DNA of 64,000 nt from Brachyhypopomus gauderio. Taxonomy: Eukaryota > Chordata > Actinopteri > Gymnotiformes > Hypopomidae. The position numbers and the translations under genes are program-made. The notes beneath the pieces are model-generated. The model was not told the DNA's origin. It saw only the letters and a list, made by a program, of their open reading frames with translations, and searched no databases. Of this stretch, positions 1-11,320 are shown one piece after another. Position 1 is the first letter of the stretch. Each line of letters begins with the position of its first letter. The stretch covers positions 2,678,950 to 2,742,949 of the forward strand of contig NC_135225.1 of the NCBI RefSeq assembly GCF_052324685.1, in the 5' to 3' direction.

Positions 1-575
1 AACAACACCGGTATGAATAACAAGACAATCAACAAGATTCCGATTCATCTAACTGTAGCTTCCGTGTAAATAGTTAATTCCAGGCATGTAAATACCGATT
101 AACAATCTCTCTGGTTTTCCACTTCTGCGTGGTTCCTTGTAAACTGATAATATAAATCAGATTTTTTTTTCTAGGTGGCCCTTCAACCCATGAAAATAAA
201 TCATGTAAATATATATTTAAACCATTTAAATTAAAAACTCTTTCCTTCATCACGGGCCTAGATAGATTTGCCCCTGCACGGTATCAGATCTGGTCAATAC
301 TATTTAAATTATCGAATTTAATTATTGAAGTCATTGAGATCACTGTACTGAATATATGAATTAACTGATTCACAGCGTGTGGTGTAGCCTATATTGGAAT
401 TGTTTAATTGGTTAGTTACACATGACATTAAGATATTTACATTACTTATTAGATAGATATTAGGTTTACATTAACCTAAATCTGAATAAATTTGTAGACT
501 AGGCATGATGGATTTAGATTATTATAATAACATTACTGCGTAAACTCTACAGTGAAAAGCTGAAGTTTAATGGAG
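1..575. other. AT-rich intergenic sequence, no gene seen
   Basis: No exon, RNA gene or recognisable repeat was found here. The stretch is AT-rich with short homopolymers and no open frame worth calling. Confidence 0.5.
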
Positions 576-972
576 TGTCACGGTAGGCGGGGACAGCCCC
601 ACAGGGGCGCCGCCCACTCCACCTCACTCCACCTCCCGTTCACTCCCACAGTCTAACTCACCCGCGTATTCACCGATCACCTGCACCTGTCCCTCATCAG
701 TCTCACGCCCTTATTGGAGCCCACAGCTCGCGCAAGTCTGTGCTGTGCGTTCCTCACGGCCACCGGAGTGCGCATGCGCGCGACGTCTTCCGCTGCAACT
801 CTTCCCTATAGCGCCAAGTTTAGCGACTCTGCGCCTTCTGTGTTTGTGTGACTCACGCCGTTTGCCTGTTGCGCTCCTTTGCTTTACTGCCTGTTGTATT
901 GTGCCGTGCTATGGATATTAAACAAACCACGGCACTGTATACCGCGTCTGCCGGTTCTGTCACCCCGTCACA
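576..972 (+). mobile_element. Possible solo LTR of a Gypsy-like retrotransposon
   Basis: A GC-richer block begins TGTCACGG and ends CCCGTCACA, giving the inverted TGTCAC/GTCACA-type ends of many retroviral-type LTRs. Near its right end is a polyadenylation-like ATATTAAACAA followed by a short tail. No clear target duplication flanks it, and no internal gag or pol reading frame lies alongside, so a solo LTR is the best guess. It could equally be a fragment of another repeat. Confidence 0.35.
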
Positions 973-1070
973 TGTAGATTGCTTTATTCCGTCTTCCCTT
1001 GCACTGTAACAACAACAATGCATTTGGTAGTATGATACTGGAGTATTGCTCACAGAGCTTGTTTACCACG

Positions 1071-1191
1071 GACGTAATGGGGGGGGACATGTCCCCCCCA
1101 CTTTTTCAAAAGTCCCCCCCAGTTTTTACCAAATATTTAAATAGCGACGATCCATGTCCCCCCCACTTTTTATTACAAAATTACGTCCATG
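1071..1191. mobile_element. Small fold-back (MITE-like) element
   Basis: The ends GGACGTAAT and ATTACGTCC are exact inverted complements. Just inside the left end is the palindrome GGGGGGACATGTCCCCCC, and the motif CATGTCCCCCCCACTTTT occurs twice. It has no coding capacity. No target duplication was recognised. Confidence 0.45.
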
Positions 1192-1599
1192 TTGTTTACC
1201 AACATACTTTGGCATGTTCCAGAAGGTCTCGAGCTTTTGTACACTACATGTTGGAGCTACTGTAAAGATAACCGTGTCTCTTCATCCTTCATAACACGAC
1301 TGTGAGTTTAGAAGGGCGCTTGAGGCTGAAAGAACTGAAGGGAACATAATGTGACCTTGGGAACAGTGTACAGCAGGGGTTACAAAAGCCTATTCAGTGT
1401 GTTGCTGTTAGGACATACACGACAGCTGACTCACAGCATTGGAAGATGTGAGAAAAGTTTATGGAGACAGTATATATTGATTGCATGTCTTAGTTTGCAG
1501 AGAGACCTTGTACAAGTACAGATGGAATAGATGGACTATAAAGCAACAATCTAAGGGCAGACCCAGAAAAGCCTGATCACGTGGTCTCACGAGAGAGAT

Positions 1600-1950
1600 G
1601 GAGTGCAGGCTTCATTTTAAATAGCCTATGTACTGTATACTGCATACTGCTCTCAGTATGCTGTATAATGGATACTGGTCCCCATATTAGTATGCAGTGT
1701 AGTATGCAGTATGTGACAAAAATAAACCACACTTTGTCGTCATATGAACGTACGAAGGTTACGCCCACCATGAACATGAGCTTTCGTCACGTACTGGAAA
1801 ACTGGCAGATGTAGTGCCTTATTCCAGTACCTTTGGCATACTGGAAAAATGTATTTTGGTCGCTTACTGCATACGGCATACTTATTTGGGGTTAAATCAG
1901 TATGCAAGTATGTATTCTGCTATTTCGAACACACTCGAGATGCACTTTCT
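1600..1950. repeat. Possible palindromic MITE with repeated GTATGCAGTAT motifs
   Basis: Variants of GTATGCAGTATG and its complement recur at both sides of this segment, including near 1,690-1,715 and 1,865-1,910. This is the layout of a non-autonomous DNA element. The ends and target duplication could not be fixed, and no protein is encoded. Confidence 0.3.
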
Positions 1951-2431
1951 CCTTCATTGTCAGATGCAAATTAGTGCCAAGACATGTAGTTTAATACTTT
2001 GAAGTTGACATTCTATTTAATGACCTGCCAGACACAAAGAAAGATGTTATTAAGGAAAAGACATGTACACAATACTTATATAATCTAATTAGATATTTGT
2101 CTAATTAGAACTATTATTTTTACTGAAAGAAAGAGTGTGATAATCATGTAATAGAAAATCAAAAGAAGCCACAATGGAGAAACAGACACACTGAAGTTAT
2201 GAGCTTCACTTGCAGCCAACATACGAAACAAAACTCTCGCTGGGCAAAGAGGTCCCTGGTTGGCCGGAAGTATTTCTTTCTTCAAAATAAAAGCCCATGG
2301 CTGGGTAACAAAATACAAGTCCGAGGCTGAGCAACAGGGTGAAAAAAACATCATTAAAACATAGTAATCCGCTTGTTAAGTGTGACGACACGCGTGACGT
2401 TTCAGCCGCTTCCGGGTCCAAACAAACAAGG

Positions 2432-2611
2432 ATGGCGGAGCCTGTAAACCTGTTTACGATAACTTCGTTCTTTAGTGAGGCACCATTGAGGGTTAAAAAA
2501 GGTCTAAACTCTTTCAACTCCAATAGAGTACTAAGTGTATCTGTTCTCCCAGGTGGTATATTTAGGGGTAGAGTCCAGGCGTCCATGAAAAAGACGATTT
2601 ACGAGGTTGAG
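2432..2611 (+). CDS. Transposon YqaJ gene, exon 1
   Basis: An ATG in good context (GGATGG) opens 60 codons beginning MAEPVNLF and ending YEVE at a GTGAGT donor, phase 0. It lies just inside the left inverted repeat, as expected for the first exon of the element's + strand gene. The peptide has no catalytic motif. The following open exon (2,733-3,192) also starts in phase 0, so the two can be joined. Full-length relatives carry more sequence in between, so middle exons have probably been deleted. Confidence 0.6.
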
Positions 2612-2732
2612 GTGAGTTGAGGTGAATTGAGGTTGAAGGACCTCAAAGAAGGATCTAAAGTAAGTTGTGGATCTTCATGAATATTTCAACTTAAGTTATG
2701 TGTATCTAAGAGTAAGTGACTGTGTTTTTATT

Positions 2733-3192
2733 AAAGGCATGTGATTGGGGAATCCTACATGAGTCGCGGGCAAAGCAGCAGTACACAGCGGACGCTGGTG
2801 TGGTGATCCAGGAGAGGGGATTGTTCCTGTCTGACAGTGGTCTACTTGGTGGATCTCCAGATGGGACAGTGTCTGATGACTGCATCATTGAGGTGAAATG
2901 CCCATGGTCCGCCAGAACTAAGACTGTCCAGCAGGCAGCAGAGAGTAAGAGAGACTTTTTTCTAGAGCTGGATGAAGAGACAAGTTCCCTCAAACTAAAA
3001 CAAACTCACCACTATTGGCATCAGATCCAAGGCAACCTACATCTGACCAAAGCTAACTGTTGTCATCTACTTGTATGGACTCCTCTTGACCTGGTCATTC
3101 TCCCAGTGCTCAAAGACCTAACATGGGTGCTTAACATTGACATTCTCGAACATTTTTATAAGGATATTTTCCTACCACACATTCTAAGTTAA
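2733..3192 (+). CDS. Transposon-encoded YqaJ-family nuclease, catalytic exon
   Basis: After a TTATTAAAG acceptor the frame runs 152 codons to a TAA. It shows the YqaJ/lambda-exonuclease-like PD-(D/E)XK core in order: WGILHESRAKQQY, then GGSPDG with the catalytic Asp, then IIEVKCP with the Glu-x-Lys pair, then a Y/W-H-Q-I-Q-G segment. The family cuts or resects DNA. In ISL2EU transposons it accompanies the transposase, though its role in transposition is not established. All catalytic residues expected from the family are present and the frame is undamaged, in contrast to the broken transposase facing it. The product is shorter than full-length relatives because the region between exon 1 and this exon is missing. 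Confidence 0.75.
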
Positions 3193-3422
3193 TTGTTCAA
3201 TGCATTACAAGTGCAGATTGAGTTATAGTGAATTAGGTTGTAGCACATCACAACACTAACATGTTCCTGAATGTAAAAAAGACAAACATTTTAATCTGGT
3301 TTTACTTTTTTAATAAAGGTTTTCTGCAAAGTTGTGTAAATCATTCTTCAGTCACAATAATTGTAAACATGTTTTAATTTGCCACTGTCCTGCTAACTGA
3401 TTTACATACATCAGATATTTCA

Positions 3423-5996
3423 TTGAATTTCACGGAGAATTGGGGTTTGCAAATTTGTAAGACACACACATACTTTCAGTATCTTGTTAATATTTTTCCT
3501 GTACTGGTAAGGGATGTGGTCCAAAATGCAAAACAGTTTCAGCCTCTGAATAGACCGCTCCACATGTATCCTTGCACAGGAGATATCATTGCACAAAATA
3601 TCATACAGAGCACAGATGATGGTGGTAAAGATGTTAGTTACAGTTGCTGTGCTACAATTAAACCTTGTTGCAAGGTCTACATGGCCACAATTCAATTTAA
3701 GCTTCATCAAAGTAAGGAGTAACTGATCAATAAGGGGCATAATTTGGACAGTCCAATCAGAATGATACTGTAGCTCAAATCTAGAAAGAAGTGCTTCCAA
3801 AAACAATACTGTGGCAGCATCAGGTAATCCAGTGTAGTATTGGACTTTGTTAGGATGGGAGGAAATCTGACTGAAAGAGAAGGTTTGCTTTTATTTCTCC
3901 AACTGTTCTTTCAATTTTTTGTTCTCTTCTCTAAGCATGTCATTCTCAACCTCGAGCATGACAAGACTTGGTTGGGATGTAGTAGGGGTTTGTGGGGTTG
4001 CCATGTCAGCTGTGTGTCCTGTGTCTGTTGCATCATCACTGGAAGGGACAATCTGCTTCTTCTGCTTAGGGGGATTGCTGGGGTGGTCAGGAAAATGAAA
4101 AGCCTTTCCCTGGTTCCAAGCGAATCGCGAAGGTCCAGCAGCTTTGCCATTGGGAAAGTGCCAACTACACACCCTGGAGTTGCAGTTTGGGGTGAAGTTT
4201 TCACGTCTGTAAAAGAAGAAAAAATTATCATTAATCATTAGTCACAGCTTACTTGGGTTCCTCTAACAAAGTGCTAAAGAAATAAGGACCTTATAAAATT
4301 GTGTGTGTATATATATATATTGCAATAAAATGTGAGAATTATGTATGGTAAGTGTACGGCAGTAATAAACTAATGGAAACGGGCTAAGCAGTAATGTATA
4401 TGCATACTGAAAAAGGTAAATATAGGATGCAACAGTAGCATCAGCTGTATTTTTGCTTGGTATTTTTACGGACACTCCTGATCAGCTAACCGTTGTGTGT
4501 GTATCCATACAATATATCAAGGATATCCAAAAAGATATCCTGGTGTTGCCTTTTACGAGCTAGCTAATCTAGCTAGTGTTAGCGCCACTAGCTAAGTTAA
4601 CCAGAGCTATCTTTACTTTAGCTGGACAACAAATTAGGGCTGTCGCAATAACCGCAATATTGTAATACCGCGATATTCACCTGCCAACCGCAGGGAATTC
4701 CAAGCAACCGTCACACCGCGATGTTCGTGTTTTCTTTTTTTCCACAAGGTTCTTCTTGTTTTACACGTAAGCCGCTTCGCTGCGTGTGTGGTGGATGTTA
4801 ATTACTATTTAAAAACTTTCGTATCCGTTGCTTCTGAGTGGCCTTTTTATGGAAACAATTGCGGCTACTCTGGTCGCAAAACCAAATGTGACCGCCAGTT
4901 TGGGAGCATTTCGGCTTTCAACCGAATGAAAAGAGAGAGCCGGACAATTTAGACGAGGCAATATGCAAAATCTGTGCGCGAAAGGTTGTTGTGAAACGGG
5001 GAAACTAAGAGAGCTCGCGCACATGCCGAGCTCGAGCTACCTGCACGAGCCCTAACGCAGATCCCATCGCCTGGTGGCGCGACAACCAGGTTAGATTTCC
5101 TCTGCTTTCTAAAGTGTCCCGCAAGTACATGTGTATTTGTGCAACGCCCACACCACCAGAGAGAGTTTTTAGTGCTGCCGGAAACATTGTTACCCCACTT
5201 AGATCCTCTCTGAAACCACATAAGGTGAACATGTTGGTTTCCTAGCACGTAACAAGGACATGATAACGCCGGACTAAACCTAGACTTTATTACTAAAGGA
5301 AGGGTTTCGTTTTCCTTCTTTTTTTTAAACGAATTCTGATCTCATGTGCTCAAGTTTTTTTGCCTTCTTTGCACAGCGCAGATCAATCGTAGGCTATAAG
5401 CTGGACTTTGTTTCCATGAAAGAGTAAAGGAGCGTTCTTATTGCACGTCATTAGCCTTACGTGCTCTGCATTTAACAATAAGGACTGTTTAATTTGTCCT
5501 ACAACTGTGTCGGCTTTGTTATAAAAATATAATATTCTTAATAACAACTGCAATAAAACGTGTTTATAATAGCACTTAAATCAGGATATGTTTGTGAAAA
5601 CAACAAAAATGGCGATAATACCGCATATCGCGGTGTGGAGCCCTGTTAATTTACCGCAGTGGAAATTCTTACACCGCGACAGCCCTACAACAAATAAAAC
5701 AAAACAAGAACTAAAATATCTGTATGTGGCAAGAAACATTGTATTAAACCCATAGCTAGAATATCAAGCAATCCAAAAAGGGGCAAGTTGGCTTTTTTTT
5801 CTCTGTGGGGTTAGCTAGCTAGCATTAGCGCCCACGGAGGCACTGTCAAGATTTTTTTTAGAAATAGAACTTACCTTATCAACTGCACCCATTTTCTTCT
5901 CTCTTTCTCATTGCAAGGAAAGCGGTAGAAAGACAAAAGGGTCGTTGTTTTAGACTCGGATCTGTTAAAACAGCAGGGCACACAGCACTGCGGCAT
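3423..5996 (-). pseudogene. THAP-domain DDE transposase of the ISL2EU element, broken
   Basis: Exon 1 (5,875-5,996) starts at ATG and encodes the first half of a THAP zinc finger (MPQCCVPCC...KWVQLI), ending at a GTAAGT donor in phase 2. Exon 2 starts at 4,206 in the matching phase. It completes THAP with the C-x2-H part (NSRVCSWHF), then a Lys/Glu coiled coil. A TAA stop at 3,891-3,893 interrupts the frame. The same frame then continues for about 155 codons with the HTH_Tnp_4-like region (LNCGHVDLATRFNCS) and the C-terminal end of the DDE_Tnp_4 domain (ARIHVERSIQRLK). The central DDE region between these last two is absent, so an internal deletion is present as well as the nonsense codon. 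The nuclease gene on the other strand converges on it. Confidence 0.75.
4635..5687 (+). mobile_element. hAT transposon deletion derivative, nested
   Basis: The terminal inverted repeats are TAGGGCTGTCGC (left) and GCGACAGCCCTA (right). They are flanked by a perfect 8-bp target duplication, CAACAAAT, at 4,627-4,634 and 5,688-5,695, the hallmark length for hAT. A + strand stretch at about 5,118-5,246 translates to the conserved hAT C-terminal dimerisation region (PPERVFSAAGNIVTPLR) and ends in a stop. The rest of the transposase is missing. It sits in the intron of the THAP transposase, so it arrived after the ISL2EU element. Confidence 0.85.
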
Positions 5997-6073
5997 ATTA
6001 AGGGACTCAATGCAGCGAGTGTTTGGACCCGGACGTGACGTTTCGCAAAGATGATGCGTCACAGCTTAACAAC

Positions 6074-7424
6074 CCCATATAATAAATTAGCCTTAACAGG
6101 AGAGTTGTCATAATGTTTATTGTTGATGTTGAAACTACAGCCACAGAACAATGTTTAACCAAAATAATTATTTATGTAGTTATTCTTAAAATAATCATTT
6201 AGCATCATTACTGATTACAGACAAAACAGAAATAATAATCATGAATACATTTTAAAAAGAAAACAAGAGATATCAGAAGCAACAAGTTAACCAAAAACCT
6301 GCCAATTAGCAAGCTAAGTAGTCCAGATAATGATAAACATTAATCACAACATTATGCTATAGCTAGCCAATTACATAATTCGCTAACGTCACATAATGTC
6401 AAACCCATTTATGTAGTTTATTACAAAAAGTATTGTTAAAATGCACTGATTTAATTTTTTGTAAAAAAAATTTATAAACACAAAAAAATCTATACATGAT
6501 TTTCATCAACTGTAACTTTTTCGCTTAGAAGACATTTCTCCACAGCATGACGGTTCTGTCCTGTTTTTGTAAATTTGTCCACTTGGGGGCAGTAGAACAT
6601 ATATAGTTTGACAATTTCCAGCAGCCATATCACTTAAAATCACCAATAACCTTCCATCACTGTACAGACTTTAGACATCAACGTTTCTCGAATCACAGGC
6701 CATCACTATTCTCGTCGCAATTCAGATTGGATGGTTATCTCATGGACTAATGGACGCTGTCCACTCAGGAGTCCACTCATAGCGACTGGATAAAGAGTGA
6801 TAAAGTAGCCCAGTGTACAAAAAACGTTCACTACATTCATACAAAACTATCCTAAATAGGCGATATCTATCACTACACACCAGCAAATATCTTAAAACTG
6901 AAGTGGTAGTGGATGATAAAAGAAATCAACTGCACCAAAGGCAAATACAAATTCAAAATGATCATTATTTGATTTTTAGTTGTAAACAAAAAATAAATAA
7001 ATTTCACAGGTTCTCATACACAGGTACAATAAACGCAGAGCCCGCTAGGGGGCAGCAGTGGACAGCAGGAGAGCCGCTCCAGGGCTTTGTTTGGGGAAAT
7101 GGAGATTAAATGCCACTTTCAGTGTCTCAGCCCACTGAACTGGAACGCAGCGGTTCTCAGGCCAAGACTCAGACTCATTTGGGGAGGTTGTTTTGCTAAT
7201 GCATTCAGATCTCAGGTAATTATTAAGCCATATAGGGTCACAGTGTCAGGTCTGTTTGTAAGTGGTCCATAATCTAAACTTCCCTGGCAACACATATCAA
7301 AGCAACAAAGATGCAGTGATTAACATGTTTATGCATTCTGTAATTAATGATAGGATACTGTTAAAAGCAGATCTTAAGAATGTGTGTGTTGTTATTCACG
7401 TGCATGCTTTTATCCACAACATAA

Positions 7425-7458
<34 letters not shown>

Positions 7459-8600
7459 CCATGGTCTGCTCTTTCTCCTTTAAAATCTTCACTCTACTCA
7501 TTTCTCCATGTCTCTTTTTGCTGCTAGGTTCAATCTCTCACCCATCCTCCCCTGTTCTCTCTATCCCTCCTTCTCCGTCCATCTCTCTCCAGCTCAGCAT
7601 GGTAGTTTTTAATTCTGTGTTTGTGCAGATGGCTAGTTGCTCCATTAGAATTCATTACAGATTCCATGAGCTCTTAATTACGAAACGGGAAAGAAAGTGG
7701 CAGACAGAATCCTTGGGTGAGATTTGTTCTCTCCCTCCACCTTCTCTTCCTTTGCCCATTTTAAAAGAAGACAGTAATTTGGTGCCGTGGTGTATGGGGT
7801 GTGCTGACGTATGTCTGTGTGAGTGGCACATACCTGTATGTTCAGAGTACATGGGGGGGATCTGCACTCCAAACGCACAGATATCATCTGTGTGCTGTAA
7901 TGCAGGTGATGTTTTTGCTTCTCTTCTCTCTCTTCTCTCTCTCTCTCCCTCCCTTTCTGCCACAGTTTTCCATTACACGTTTTTCCATGGTCATGCAGTG
8001 CTCAAAAGAGTCTCAATGGTGTTTCACTCATTTAATTGTAATTTTTGTGTGAGTAATTTTTGTGTGAGTAAAGTAACTGAACATTTCACAAGCTTATACC
8101 TTTCTGTAGACAAACATGTCTAGGAAGAACAAATTTTTTAGCTGAGAACTTCTACCAACACTCAACCATCTGTTTTGTTGATAAATCAAGGTAATATGTA
8201 GAATCGAAAAACTAATTATTATTAGAAAAAATAATATTAGTATTTTTTTAATTCGACTACTACTACTATTATTACGACTACTATACTACTACTACTACTA
8301 CTACTAATGATAATAACAATACTAAAATAAATAATAATAATTAGTAGTAGTATTGTTTATGTTTTTTTATTATTAATAGTAATACTACAACTATTAGAAA
8401 TCTCTGCAAAAGCGCTTTTCCTCATATATTAAATGTAAAAATTCTAACTGTAAAATTTTATAATTTACATAGATGCAACCACAAGTATTCAGTCTCGGAA
8501 GTTAAACCAACAAAATGAACTTTATTCTACGCCAAAAAGCCCAACTGACTAGTAGCCTACCATATTTTAACCAACATTAGGGTAGATGACTACACCACTT
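6074..8600. other. Intergenic, no gene; GT microsatellite and AT-rich triplet runs
   Basis: No exon was recognised. A (GT)n run lies at about 7,426-7,456, and short ACT/TAA triplet runs lie at 8,255-8,350. The open frame around 7,431-8,123 begins inside the GT run and has CT-rich low-complexity content, so it is not called. Confidence 0.5.
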
Positions 8601-9822
8601 GATGCCACTATTATTACTACAAGCAATGGCACTTTTAGTCTGTTTAAAACAACAAGGCTAATTATCGCTTAATTATAAGGCATAAACGTCATTTGTTGGG
8701 CAGTATAATGAGATCCATCGCAATCGCTGAGTGTGCACGTTTACGGTCTCTTTGCTTTCTAAATAGGCGCTCAACATGTTGTTCTCCCGACTAATGCCCA
8801 GCTGTAATGATTTTCTAATGCGCACTGGAGTTAACGAGCCTATGAACGGGCTAATTATTACCTTTAAACGCACAAGATGAAACGCGCTTTGAGTGACCCC
8901 TTAGGAAAAGCGAAAGGGCCTGGAAATTAATAGTAGAGCAAAGGTTCGTGAACTCTATACTTAATTGACTAACGTGTGCGGTTCAGGATTATAGCTTAAA
9001 CCACCGAGACCGCGCATATTCAATGATTTACCCTCTCAGATATGTAAGCATGCATAACCTCAAAACTCCGGCCAACAGCCCAGAGCTTTAACAGCCCACC
9101 GGTCTGAAGTGCGCGGTGTGAGACAGGTGTGCTCTGGCCTGCCATGAGATCCTTATCGAGGTCCAGCTCTGGAAACTGCACTGTTACTCCTGGTTAATAC
9201 GTTACTGTATGAGACGAGACAAAGCTTTTCATTAAAAGGGGAAGAATCCAGTTAGGCTTAACAACGAACTAGAGACGGCTAAAGCAGACAAGAGCAGTGT
9301 CAAACATGTCATATATGCGGTTTTCTTAACAAAGTTCCTCAAAGATCCAAGCGGGCAGAACAAGTGATAGGTGACCTTTCTCTAATAGATGAATATCTAT
9401 GAATATCTAGCCATACAAAGCTTCGGAACACAGCGCCTTAAATACGCCTTAAAGACTTGAAGATATTTGTTTACATTTCTCAGATAAAGTCTCCTGCCGT
9501 TTTTTTTCGCGCTGTATAACACAATATAATTTACCTTTTGCAATAATAGCGCTACAGTCTACAGGTTACACGTTAACATCAAATGACCCTGTTATAGCCT
9601 TATTCACAATTATTTCAAAGACATAACAACGACTTAAGGACTCTAAGCAATAAACAACAAAGTTTCTTATTATTTTACGCGCACGTTTGAGATTTTTTTC
9701 GGTCGTGACCGTATGTGTCTCTACATTTTTGTTTAATTAAGCAGACTGTACAATTTATAGCTACCGTTTGTCTATATTAGATGTTAAATATTAAATAAGA
9801 TTGTGTTCTTCTTCTTCTTTTA

Positions 9823-9876
<54 letters not shown>

Positions 9877-10450
9877 GTTATTATTATTATTATTATTATC
9901 TAAATAAAATAATATACACAAGAAGGCCTAATAGCACGACAGTTGTGATCAGACAATTGGAGTAAGGGGGAGAATCCATTTGTTCGTTTTATGCGATCTG
10001 TTAAAAAAGTGGAGAGGAAACGAGGTTTTGACGATCCACTGTGGACGAACTGAGCTGTTGGGAGGCAGCAAGTGAATGATCAAACTAATGGAGTTCATTA
10101 TCTGGTCCAAATGAACGCTAGGTCCGCCCACCAGATTTGTGCTCCAGGTGCTTTTTGTCCAATCGGTGAAAGTCAAACGTGTTACAGCGCCGCGTCGCTC
10201 GAATCCAAACCCGTGGAGCTGGAGTGTCTAGCTTCATTTATCCTCTCGTCATTCACCAAACCTCTTGGATCCATGGATCGTACGTTGAGTTGCTCTTTGT
10301 GATACCGAAGCTGAGCTACATCTCGTCCTATATTTTCTCTCCATAACAATGTGTGCCTGAGAGAGGGCGTGCAGACACAGGTCACAAGGTCCCGAGGAGG
10401 AATAAAAACGTGCCTTTTTCTGCTGGACTTTGGTGGGACCGTGAGGAGCG
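8600..10450 (+). promoter_or_regulatory. emx1 upstream region, candidate promoter and conserved elements
   Basis: Complexity rises here compared with the flanking repeats, with many TAAT/ATTA cores and unique sequence up to the emx1 start codon. An AT-trinucleotide (TTA)n microsatellite at 9,822-9,899 interrupts it. The last ~300 bp are moderately GC-rich and contain an AATAAAAA run near 10,402 that could serve as a TATA-like box. No transcription start can be read from sequence alone. Confidence 0.35.
9822..9899. repeat. (TTA)n microsatellite
   Basis: About 25 nearly perfect TTA units upstream of emx1. Confidence 0.95.
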
Positions 10451-10793
10451 ATGTTCTCAGCAGCAGGGAAGCGCTGTTTTACTATTGAATCTTTAGTGGC
10501 GAAGGAAAGCCCGTTAACCGCGGAAGAGCCAATCCGCCCCACAGCCCTAAGCTACACAGCCCCCGCAGACACTTTTCTTAACGGTTATCAGAGCCCGGCG
10601 GGCCGCGCCCTCTACACCAACCCGGAGCTGGTCTTCCCGGAGACGGTCAACCACGCGCCCCTCAGCGTGCACCCCCACCAGCTCGGAACCACACACTTCC
10701 AGCACCCGCACTTCTTCGGCACACAACACCGTGAACCTCTCAACTTCTACCCGTGGGTCTTACGGAATCGATTTTTTGGACATCGGTTTCAAG
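10451..10793 (+). CDS. emx1: emx1 exon 1
   Basis: Runs from the ATG to CAAG|GTATCT, 114 codons plus one base. It encodes the eh1-like repressor motif and the hexapeptide. Confidence 0.93.
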
Positions 10794-11210
10794 GTATCTT
10801 GGCTTAAAACATTTTCAGTCCGATTAATTATATTGATTAGTCCATGGCCATTTAGAAAACAATTCTTTTTATTAATATATATGATCATGTTTTTGACGGT
10901 TTAACATATTTGTATATTATTGTCTATTGACAATATACATCATTAATATGGTATATCTACGAAGGCTTAAGTTGATGTTGAGCAGAGAGAAAGACAGAAG
11001 GACATTAGGCTTGGATAAGGGTTGTGTGAACTTATCTGAAATATTCTCCCAGTCCCTGCTGGACTCCAGCCGCTGGCGATGTACACACACGACACCGGGA
11101 GCAGGAGCCTGTTTTATATTCACACGCTGTAATGGAATTGTCCGATTAGACCAACATACAAAAATAGAATTTAGAGCTATATCTAGATCTGTTTCCTAGG
11201 GCGCTTCGCT

Positions 11211-11246
<36 letters not shown>

Positions 11247-11251
11247 TCATA

Positions 11252-11320
<69 letters not shown>

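Larger units (their letters stand above)
2371..6073. mobile_element. ISL2EU-type (THAP + YqaJ) DNA transposon, decayed
   Basis: The left end (GCTTGTTAAGTGTGACG) and the reverse complement of the right end (GGTTGTTAAGCTGTGACG) match, and further in both ends share CCGGGTCCAAAC, so these are terminal inverted repeats. Inside are two convergent genes. The + strand carries a YqaJ-family nuclease and the - strand a THAP-domain DDE transposase. From established knowledge, this pairing is typical of the ISL2EU (IS4EU) superfamily. The transposase has an in-frame stop and an internal deletion, so the copy cannot move by itself. A hAT element is inserted in the transposase intron. The exact terminal base and the target duplication remain undetermined. 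Confidence 0.75.

Noticed and set aside
7431..8123. 230-codon + frame
   Set aside because: It starts inside a GT repeat (CVCVCV) and continues through CT-rich sequence, with no conserved motif.
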